The notes under the pieces are model-generated. The model ran no database searches. It had not been told where the DNA came from and was given only the letters and a program-made list of their open reading frames with translations. This document shows, one piece after another, positions 9,700 through 16,777 of a DNA stretch of 16,777 nucleotides; the first letter of the stretch is position 1, and the number at the start of each line of letters is the position of its first letter. The DNA lies in contig JABUQX010118789.1 of the NCBI GenBank assembly GCA_015478945.1, forward strand, positions 1 to 16,777. The letters are read 5' to 3'. This DNA comes from Trachelipus rathkii (Eukaryota > Arthropoda > Malacostraca > Isopoda > Trachelipodidae). The position numbers and the translations under genes were made by a program.

Positions 9700-10690
9700 G
9701 AAGGAATAGGTATTTGGGGATGAGGTTTATTAGTAAGGAGGAGGTATTGGGTAGGGTGAGAAAGTTGAAGAACAGTAAATCTGCAGGTATATATGATGAA
9801 ATTACAGTGAAATGATAAGAGCGGAGGCGAGATGTGATTGAATGGATTTGGAATTGTAGTAATAAAGCGTTTATGGAGGGTATAGTTCCAAGGATTTGGA
9901 GGAGAGCGGTAATAGTAAACCCTCGTATAAGGGTAAGGGAGAAAAGGGAACTGTAGAAATTATGGGGAATTAGTTTTATGAGTGTTGTAGGGAAGGTATA
10001 TGCTGGTATTTTTGGTCGAAAGAGTGCGTCGATGTGACTGAGGGCTGATTGGTGAAGAACATAGGTGCGTTAGGAGTGGTAGAAGGATGTGTGGAATCAA
10101 ATTTTTACATTTGGAAACAAATGATTGAGAAAATGAGGGAGAAAAGATAAATTATATTTTGGTTTTATGGATTTTCACAGGCGATGATAGAGTTAATAGG
10201 GGAAGCTTATGGCAGGTATTAGTGATATATGGTGTTGGTGGTTAGGCCTTCTGAATGGAATCAAAAGTATGTATGGAGATAGTGCGTGTGTAAGAATTAA
10301 TGGTGTCAATGGTGATTGGTTTAGGAATTAATAGCGGAGTGAGAATGGGTTGTGTTATGTTCCTTGTTATTCAATGTGTATACTGGGATGGGGTTTATGG
10401 AAAGAATTCGAGGTGGGGGATGGCAGGAAATGGTGTTAGAATGAGGGAGAATGGAGATGAGTGGAGGGTGCCCTCTATTATATGCGGATGTTTGGTTCTG
10501 TGTGGCGAATCTGAAGAGAGTTTGAGAGGATTGGTAGAGAGATTTGGCAGGGTGTGTAAAAGGAGGGGCTTGAAAGTAAACGTAGATAAGATAAGGTTAT
10601 GGTTGTGATGAGGAAGTCTCAGTGTGAAGTTATGTTAGATGATGAGCAGCTGGAGCAAGTGTCTGAGTTTTAAATATTTAGGGTATGTGT
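9700..10690 (+). other. Reverse transcriptase domain remnant, RTE-like copy C
   Basis: Readable blocks: FGDEVY (about 9714-9731); VEEQ/ICRYI replacing LKNGKSAGIDEIT after indels; SYKGKGEKG (about 9925-9951) in place of PLYKGKG; MGCVMF (about 10348-10365), equivalent to the RQGCxxSP motif; LLYAD (10475-10489), the start of the YADD catalytic motif, in which the second Asp is lost by a two-base deletion; and SLRGLVERFGRVCKRRGLKVNVDK (10518-10588), which is clean. The frame changes at least six times. Confidence 0.75.
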
Positions 10691-11270
10691 TTGGATCGAG
10701 AAGGGAACGGATGATGCAGAAGTGTAGTGGAAAGTTGTGAATGGCAGGAAGGTGGCTTGGTGCAATGAGATCGTTGGTGAATGTAAAGGGACTAAGTCTT
10801 GAGTGCGCTAGAGTCTTACATGATTGTATGTTGTTACCTGCGTTATTGTATGGTAGTGAGACTATGGTCTGGAATAAGAAGTATAGATTCAAAAGTTCAA
10901 GTGTTCAGATGGACAATCTTAGGGGCATGCTAGGTGGTGAAAAGCAATTAATAAAATGAGAAATGAACGAATTAGAGAATGTGTGGTGTGAAGAGGGTAA
11001 ATGAGAGATGAAACTGAAAGTATGGTGAGATGCGTTTTGTCATGTGGGAAAGGATGAGAAGTCGGTTGGTTAAGGCGGATTTATGTGGGATGAGTGTGTT
11101 GGGAAACCGACCGGCTGGAGACTGAAGAGGAAGTGGATTGAGTCGTGACGAATGTTGAAGGAGGAGAGAAATGTGCGTTTGGCAGAGGCGAGAATAAAGG
11201 TGCATGATAGGAGAGAATGGCGGGGTTTTGTATGGGGGCATGGTTGTGGCCCACCTGGGCAGGGGATGAC

Positions 11271-11497
11271 CCTATACTTGACGATTTACCATAGTGAGGG
11301 TCGTCGCGGTCCCATGCAGCTCTAGGGTGGATTTTCTGTCTGTGACGAATTCTCACTAATTAAATGGTACAGAGGGGGCGGTCAGGCTGTGCCTGATTCC
11401 GACGTTTGTCATTTTCTCCTACTGCTTTTCTTTTCGATGCTTGTACAGCACCTTCCCCAATCTTGGGGCAAGAGGAAGGTGAAAGAAAGAAGAAAAA
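11271..11497 (+). other. 3' UTR of RTE-like copy C
   Basis: Matches D at 14232-14456 and the reverse complements of A and B. It contains the GC-rich block cagagggggcggtcaggct (11369-11387) and the terminal stem-loop described separately, and ends in a purine-rich run that passes into (AT)n. It has no coding features; the antisense frame at 11360-11548 is a shadow. Confidence 0.7.
11449..11481 (+). other. 3'-terminal stem-loop of RTE-like copy C
   Basis: Outer arms CACCTT (11449-11454) and AAGGTG (11476-11481); inner arms CCCCAA (11455-11460) and TTGGGG (11463-11468) with a two-base loop and a seven-base bulge. The same structure occurs at 14401-14436. It lies about 17 bases upstream of the (AT)n tail, where a LINE RT would be expected to recognise its RNA. 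The pairing is seen in the sequence; the function is inferred. Confidence 0.6.
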
Positions 11498-11517
11498 ATA
11501 TATATATATATATATAT
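11498..11517. repeat. (AT)n tail after RTE-like copy C
   Basis: Twenty bases of TA repeat directly after the purine-rich 3' end of copy C, then a g and a run of 13 T residues (11519-11531). Confidence 0.8.
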
Positions 11518-11567
11518 GTTTTTTTTTTTTTATAGGAGCTTTCCACACTCACAAATTCTTATAAATT

Positions 11568-11570
<3 letters not shown>

Positions 11571-11642
<72 letters not shown>

Positions 11643-11651
11643 ATATAAAAA

Positions 11652-11693
<42 letters not shown>
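11571..11693. repeat. (AT)n microsatellite
   Basis: About 123 bases of TA repeat with slips near 11631-11660 (ttatataaaaatatatttta). It is separated from the tail of copy C by about 40 bases of T-rich and mixed sequence. Confidence 0.9.
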
Positions 11694-11694
<1 letters not shown>

Positions 11695-12264
11695 ATCGAT
11701 ATAAAAGAATGGTTTAAGAACAAATTTTACAATTAGAAAAATGTAGAGAAAAATTTAGAAATTATATTTGCCCTTTAAGCTAAATTGATGTTAGTAATTA
11801 ACAAGTTAAAAGATATTAACAAACATGAAATTTTTTTTTTTTTAAATAAAATTATCATTTTAAAAGTATTAAACATTATTTTAACTAAACCTTGCTTCAC
11901 ATTATTATTTTTCGATTTCATCAAGTGCTTCAAAGTAATTTATAACAAATATATAGAAAAAGTCTAACACAACCTATCAAAATCAATATATTCAAATTTT
12001 AAAAACCTTTACCTAAGAAGTATGAAAACTATAAATTGTTTTGTGGCTAATGTAACTACCTGCCTAACATGAAAAAAAATGTATGGTGTAACACTACTAC
12101 TACTACTACTACTACTTGATGGTTCAAGCAAACTGCGAACTCTTACCGTACAAGAAGTAATTTATATACTTTTACAATACTTTCAGGTGCACCAATATTC
12201 CAACATATTTCAATTTACTCATAATAGGTGTAAACAACCTTAGCAGTTAATAAACATAATATAC
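11694..12264. other. AT-rich noncoding DNA, probably intronic
   Basis: No domain, no repeat-family match and no convincing ORF; the open frame at 11785-11967 is Ile/Lys/Asn/Phe-rich as expected by chance in AT-rich DNA. Because the ankyrin exon at 12265-12387 ends here with a splice donor, this is most simply the downstream intron of that minus-strand gene. It includes an (ACT)8 repeat and a run of 13 T residues near 11831. Confidence 0.55.
12093..12116. repeat. (ACT)8 trinucleotide microsatellite
   Basis: Eight perfect act units in the AT-rich stretch beside the ankyrin exon. Confidence 0.95.
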
Positions 12265-12387
12265 CTTTATGCATGTTGGGATCTGCACCTTTCTGCAGGA
12301 GGTAGTGAACCATTTCATGTTTTCCACATGATGAAGCTAACATCAGGGCAGTCCAGCCACTTTTTAATATCTCATCAACAGCAATTC
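12265..12387 (-). CDS. Internal exon encoding an ankyrin repeat (host gene fragment)
   Basis: The minus strand encodes 41 residues including SGWTALMLASSCGKHEM and VHYLLQKGADPN, a clear ankyrin repeat (GxTALMxAxxxGxxxxVxxLLxxGADPN). Ankyrin repeats mediate protein-protein contacts. Splice signals bound it exactly: acceptor ttgctttcAG (AG at 12389-12388) and donor AAAG/GTATAT (GT at 12264-12263). The exon is 123 bp with both ends in phase 1, so it can be skipped or duplicated without shifting frame. The open frame extends past both splice sites but has no real ATG there; its apparent start is a TTG inside the upstream intron. The leading GIAVDEILKSGWTALM loosely recalls the germline protein ASZ1/GASZ, but one repeat cannot settle identity. 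No second exon is seen in the window. Confidence 0.72.
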
Positions 12388-12397
12388 CTGAAAGCAA

Positions 12398-12543
12398 TAT
12401 GATATAAATACATTAATATATAACTTTAAATAATAATAATAATAATAAAAACAAAAAATATACTAAGCTTATTATAATTCATAAACCTTACTTATGTACT
12501 ACGAGGGCGATTTTGGGAAACAAAGAAAACAATTTATAAGGCA

Positions 12544-12544
<1 letters not shown>
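12398..12544. other. AT-rich noncoding DNA upstream of the ankyrin exon
   Basis: Presumed intron on the 5' side of the minus-strand exon. It contains (TAA)6 at 12431-12448 and nothing else recognisable. It runs into the (AT)n tract that precedes RTE copy D, implying that D inserted in the same intron or nearby. Confidence 0.5.
12431..12448. repeat. (TAA)6 microsatellite
   Basis: Six perfect taa units in AT-rich intronic sequence. Confidence 0.9.
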
Positions 12545-12619
<75 letters not shown>

Positions 12620-12659
12620 TAGTTTTATATATATGCTATATATATATATATATATATAT
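12545..12659. repeat. (AT)n microsatellite abutting the truncated 5' end of RTE copy D
   Basis: About 115 bases of TA repeat with a short interruption at 12613-12638. Copy D sequence begins immediately at its right edge. Confidence 0.92.
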
Positions 12660-14231
12660 GTGGTACGATGGTGCAGAAGGATTTTGGGGATGAGGTTATT
12701 AGTAAGGAGGAGGTAATAGGTAGAGTGAGAAAGTTGAAGAATGGTAAATCTGCAAGTATAGATGAAATTACTAGTGAAATGATCAAGAACGGAGGCGAGA
12801 TGGTGATTGATTGGATTTGGAGGTTGTGTAATAAAGCGTTTATGGAGGGTATAGTTCCAAGGGATTGGAGGAGAGCAGTAATAGTACCCTTATATAAGGG
12901 TAAGGGAAACTGTAGAAATTATAGGGAATAAGTTTATTAGTGTTGTAGGAAGGTATATGCTGGAATTTGGTCGAAAGAGTGCGTCGAGTGACTGAAGGAC
13001 TGATTGGTGAAGAACAAGGTGCGTTTAGGAGTGGTAGAGGATGTGTGTGGATCAAATCTTTACGTTGAAACAAATGATTGAAAATGAGGAGAAAGAAGAA
13101 TCTCGGTATATTTAAGTTTATGGATTTAACAGAGCGTATGATAGAGTTAATAAGGCTATAGCGGGTATTAGTGATATAATTGTTGGTGGTAGGCTTCAGA
13201 TGGAATCAAAAGTATAACTATGACGACTGGTGACGTGTGTAAGAACTTAAATGGTGTCAATGGTGATTGGTTTAGGATTATTAGAGGTGAGACAGGTTGT
13301 GTTATGTCTCCTTGGTTATTCAATGTGTATATAGATGGGGTTATGAAAGAATTCGAGGTGGGGATGGCAGGAAATGGTGTTAGAATGATGGAGAATGGAA
13401 GAAGGAGTGGAGGGTGACCTACTTATTATATGCAGTTGATTTGGTTCTGTGTGGCGAGTCGAAAGAGTTTGAGAGGATTGGTAGAGAGATTTGGCAGGGT
13501 ATGTAAAAGGAGGGGTTTGAAAGTAAACGTAGATAAGAGTAAAGTTATGGTTGTGAGTGAGGACAGTCCTCAGTGTGAAGTTATGTTAGATGATGAGCAG
13601 CTGGAGCAGCAGAAGTGTCTGGGATTTTGTCTTTAGGGTATGTGTTTGGGATAGAGAAGGGAACGGATGATGCTGAGTGTAGTAGGAAAGTTGTGAATGG
13701 CAGGAAGGTGGCTGGTGCAATTAAATCGTTGGTGAATGTAAAGGGACTAAGTCTTGAGTGCGCTAGAGTCTTACATGAGGGTATGTTGTTACCTGTGTTA
13801 TTGTATGGTAGTGAGACTATGGTCTGGAATAAGAAGTATAGATCTAAAGTTCAATGTGTTCAGATGGACAATCTAGGGGCATGCTAGTGTGAAAAGAATT
13901 AATAAAATGAGGAATGAACGTATTAGAGAGTGGTGTGGTGTGAAGAAAGGGAAATGAGAGAATAAATGAAAGTATTGAGATGGTTTGGTCATGTGAAAGG
14001 ATGAATGAAAGTCGGTTGGTTAAGCGGATGTATAGTGGAGAGTGTGTTGGGAACCGACCGGCTGGAAGACCGAAGAGAAAGTGGATTGAGTCGGTGAACG
14101 AATGTCTGAAGGAGAGAAATGTGAGTTTGGCAGAGGCGAGAATAAAGGTGCATGATAGGAGAGAATGGCGGGGTTTTGTAAGGGGGCATGGTTGTGGCCC
14201 ACCTGGGCCAGGGGATGAACCCTTACATTGA
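12660..14231 (+). pseudogene. RTE-like ORF2 remnant (RT and C-terminal domain), copy D
   Basis: Better preserved than copy C. The clean segment 12668-12931 reads FGDEVISKEEVIGRVRKL, then IDEITSEMI, DWIWRLCNKAF and RRAVIVPLYKGKG, the first part of an RT domain. Then GRGCVD (about 13035-13052) and, after indels, NRAYDRVN (about 13129-13152). TGCVMSPWLFNVYIDGVMK (13293-13349) holds the motif before the catalytic site. LLYAVDLVL (13423-13449) is the catalytic box, with the first Asp replaced by Val (codon gtt, 13435-13437). The last clean frame, 13980-14231, includes GNRPAGRPKRKWIESVNECL and REWRGFVRGHG and ends at a natural stop, fixing the family's ORF end. Frameshifts remain between blocks, so it is not functional. 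Confidence 0.82.
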
Positions 14232-14631
<400 letters not shown>

Positions 14632-14632
<1 letters not shown>

Positions 14633-14773
14633 GAGAAAGAAGGGAAAACTAAATGATTAACTAAACTATTATAACTAATAGGTTACATACAAAACCACAA
14701 TTCAGTTGTGATGAAGATGATTATTAAAGTCGGATGCAAATAAGTTATTTTAAATGTAGCTACAAATAAACCC

Positions 14774-14777
<4 letters not shown>
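14632..14777. other. Short AT-rich spacer, nothing recognised
   Basis: 146 bases of non-repetitive AT-rich DNA between two long (AT)n tracts. No ORF, RNA or element match seen; probably host flank. Confidence 0.5.
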
Positions 14778-15108
<331 letters not shown>

Positions 15109-15369
15109 TAAATTAATTAAACACAAACAAAAATCCTCTTCTTCTCATCACAAAATTTATTAATGATATTCTCCTTTGTACAATATTCAAGACGTTTAAA
15201 TGTCAAAATAATAAACGAAATATCATCTAGTCATTTGTTAATAGTATATTTTTAACTTTAGTATGAAAGGCATGGGTAGATAATCAATTATTAAAATCTG
15301 TAAAGATATAAGATTTACAATTAATAATCAAAATATTAATAAATAAATCCTGACAACTACATTACAAGC

Positions 15370-15391
15370 TAATGCAATAGTTATTGCATTA
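15370..15391. repeat. Perfect 10-bp inverted repeat with 2-nt spacer
   Basis: Arms taatgcaata (15370-15379) and tattgcatta (15382-15391) are exact reverse complements. It lies within the candidate copia LTR; a hairpin or a protein-binding palindrome is possible, but chance in AT-rich DNA is not excluded. Confidence 0.6.
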
Positions 15392-15444
15392 TCTTTTACC
15401 TTAATAATCTTATAAGACGCTCTTTGTAACACCAAAAACATCAA

Positions 15445-15464
15445 CTCTCTCTCTCTCTCTCCTT
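15445..15464 (-). other. Candidate polypurine tract of the copia element
   Basis: On the minus strand, AAGGAGAGAGAGAG-type purines occur 28 bases after the pol stop, followed at once by TTGATG. A polypurine tract just upstream of the 3' LTR primes plus-strand synthesis, and LTRs usually start with TG, so an LTR edge near 15443 is suggested. A (CT)n microsatellite is the simple alternative. Confidence 0.45.
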
Positions 15465-15491
15465 AAACGAGTGACATACAACAGTATCTCC

Positions 15492-16410
15492 CTATAGATC
15501 TTTCACACCCTTATTTGTTAAAACATCTACAATGTGTTCTTTAGTTCATATCCAGTCTATTGATGAAATTTCTTTTCTCTCTATCATTTCACTTATAGCT
15601 GCCTTATCTATTCTTAATCTTCTACTTAATACTAAATTAGTTGAGTTAATAGACCTCCCTAGAATTTTGTTGTCAGTTTTAAGTCTTAATCTTTATGTTA
15701 TGTCATTGTTCATTTCCTCCCAAATCGTTTTCAAATAGATCGCATTCCCAGCTGCTTTGATCTCTTTCTCTTCCATTCTCTTTGTTATCTTTATTAGATT
15801 TCTCATGTAACTAGTTTGTACTCCCTTAAATTTTTTATAAAACACCTCTTCTGACATGTCAGGTCTGGTAAGTTGCGATAACCAGTTTAATTTTCCCATC
15901 ATGGCTCTAAATTCAGTCAATTCTTCTTCTCTTAGTTCTTTATCTTCCATGAACCTTTTTCTTTCTGGACACTATTTGTTTTACATATTGAATTTGGTCT
16001 AAAAGTACATCTCTTCTTATCTGTTCCACCTTTATTCCTATATATTTGAATTGATTTCTTTCCTCAGTGCCTACTTTGATTCTTCCATTTAGTTTTTTAA
16101 TTACATCTTCATGAAGTTCTTTATCTTCTCCATAACAAAAATCATCCAAGTGAGTACACATGATACCTTTCAGTTTGCTTTCCATTTTCCAATAAAAAAT
16201 CGTAGGTTACAGTTTACACTTTATGAATCCTATATCTTGTAGTATCTCCAATGTGCTGTCATACCAAGCTCTAGCAGTGTCTCTTAAACCATTTACAGGT
16301 TTCTTTAATTTCCAAACACTTTGAGTCTTCGCTTTTCTAGGTGGTTTTAAATACGTTTCTCTCAATTTGTATCTTGTAGATAACAGATTTTAATATCAAT
16401 GGTTATGATT
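15492..16410 (-). pseudogene. copia pol remnant: reverse transcriptase and C-terminal RNase H
   Basis: Reading down the minus strand: TIDIK (about 16404-16390) with the first catalytic Asp of RT; after a frameshift, LRETYLKPP, VWKLKKPVNGLRDTARAWYDS and IGFIKCKL (16364-16220); then MCTHLDDFCYGE with the catalytic Asp pair at 16146-16141, FKYIGIKVEQ and LDQIQYVKQIV; after another frameshift, ELTEFRAMMGKLNWLSQLTRPDMS, the conserved segment linking RT to RNase H. AIYLKTIWEEM follows too early, so the RNase H core is missing. TDNKILGRSINSTNLVL and RRLRIDKAAISEMIERKE, then TKEHIVDVLTNKG, complete RNase H, with a stop inside (15546-15548) and a natural-looking end at 15494-15492. Inactive. Confidence 0.82.
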
Positions 16411-16420
16411 CCCTTCAGCG

Positions 16421-16777
16421 GCCCATTTTATATAACTAAATATATTTGAAGGAAGGTGAAAATTCATAGTTAATGCCCCTATGAAAGATCTCTTGTAAAG
16501 TTTCTTATTTAAGAAACACAATTAATCCTGATTAATATAATATAATATAAAAGAATGGTGATTAAGATCTTAGTAGAGTTTATGGAGCAAAATGCCTCCA
16601 CACTCTGCAAACTGTCCTAAGAGAGTTTATATAATTAATCGAATCAAATAATAAAAGAATCTTATTTGAGTATTGTTGATGACAATGTCCATTTATATTA
16701 TATAACAAGGAAAATATTATATTCTGTGATCAAAAAACAAGAAAGGGGATGTTAAATTAAGAAATAAAAAACCAATC
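16421..16777. other. AT-rich sequence, nothing recognised
   Basis: About 357 bases without an ORF or recognisable motif. It lies upstream of the copia remnant on the minus strand, where integrase would be expected, but no integrase-like reading was found. It may be host flank, implying 5' truncation of the copia element near 16420. Confidence 0.5.

Larger units (their letters stand above)
8342..11270 (+). pseudogene. RTE-like ORF2 (endonuclease-RT) remnant, copy C
   Basis: This single polyprotein would nick target DNA and copy its own RNA at the nick. The endonuclease occupies about 8342-9310 and RT about 9700-10690. A C-terminal region follows, with LECARVLHD (10799-10825), LLYGSETMVWNKKY (about 10840-10884) and VQMDNLRGMLG (10904-10936, in the frame of 10741-10959). 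The coding end is near 11270 by comparison with copy D, whose frame ends at 14231. Many 1- and 2-base indels break the frame, so nothing longer than about 100 codons stays open. The closest relatives I recall are arthropod RTE-type elements with the same VLYGSETM and EWRGFVRG blocks. Confidence 0.8.
7943..11497 (+). mobile_element. RTE-like LINE, copy C: nearly full length
   Basis: A plus-strand non-LTR element with, in order, a candidate 5' UTR, an AP-type endonuclease, RT, a C-terminal domain and a 3' UTR with a terminal stem-loop, followed by an (AT)n tract. No RNase H and no CCHC ORF1 are seen, which fits the RTE architecture. From the first endonuclease motif to the end of the coding remnant is about 2.9 kb, the expected size for an RTE-type ORF. 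D matches C closely from about 9690 onward. The exact 5' end is uncertain: convincing element sequence starts by about 8150, while 7943-8150 is assigned by position only. Confidence 0.83.
15106..16420 (-). mobile_element. Ty1/copia LTR retrotransposon, 3' part, minus strand
   Basis: The minus strand carries the RT and end of RNase H of a copia pol, then a candidate polypurine tract (15445-15464) and a possible 3' LTR beginning at about 15443 and running left. Protein blocks such as MCTHLDDFCYG, FKYIGIKVEQ, LDQIQYVK and KLNWLSQLTRPDMS are those of a copia lineage widespread in marine animals; GalEa-type elements of crustaceans are a candidate, from memory. Gag, protease and integrase are not seen in the remaining 357 bases on the upstream side, so the element is truncated or extends, decayed, beyond the window. 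The left boundary is arbitrary; only 15492-16410 is strongly supported. Confidence 0.78.

Noticed and set aside
12398..12544. Reading the ankyrin exon as a small complete protein starting at its upstream TTG
   Set aside because: The start is inside a polypyrimidine/acceptor sequence and is not ATG; the splice sites explain both ends better.

Overview
This looks like nuclear DNA from an animal, most likely an arthropod and plausibly a decapod crustacean. That reading is an inference from three things: decayed non-LTR retrotransposons of the I-like and RTE-like types, a Ty1/copia remnant of the kind common in crustaceans, and long (AT)n microsatellites. There is no operon structure, no dense coding and no complete host gene. 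The only host coding sequence I can support is one 123-bp ankyrin-repeat exon on the minus strand.

Layout. 1-6397: one plus-strand, about 6.4-kb I-like LINE, badly decayed and ending in a poly(A) tail. It keeps recognisable ORF1 zinc knuckles, then an ORF2 with AP-type endonuclease, reverse transcriptase (YVDD intact), RNase H and a C-terminal Cys/His region, scattered over three frames. 6398-6846 and 6971-7772: two 5'-truncated minus-strand copies (A and B) of an RTE-like LINE, separated by AT repeat. 7943-11497: a nearly full-length plus-strand copy (C) of the same RTE-like family, with 5' UTR, endonuclease, RT and 3' UTR. 11694-12544: AT-rich, apparently host DNA carrying the ankyrin exon at 12265-12387. 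12660-14456: a fourth, 5'-truncated plus-strand RTE-like copy (D). 14456-15105: mostly (AT)n. 15106-16420: 3' part of a minus-strand copia element (RT, truncated RNase H, candidate polypurine tract and LTR edge). 16421-16777: AT-rich, unassigned.

How it fits together. No gene set here works as a pathway; the window is an accumulation of dead or dying retroelements. The strongest organisational signal is that the RTE-like copies abut (AT)n tracts: three of four (B, C, D) at the 3' end, and the three truncated ones (A, B, D) also at the 5' end. The family shares a 3'-terminal stem-loop just before the AT tail. I did not find a convincing new defence, regulatory or biosynthetic system. Copies C and D differ by few substitutions but many small indels, so some apparent frameshifts may be assembly error.
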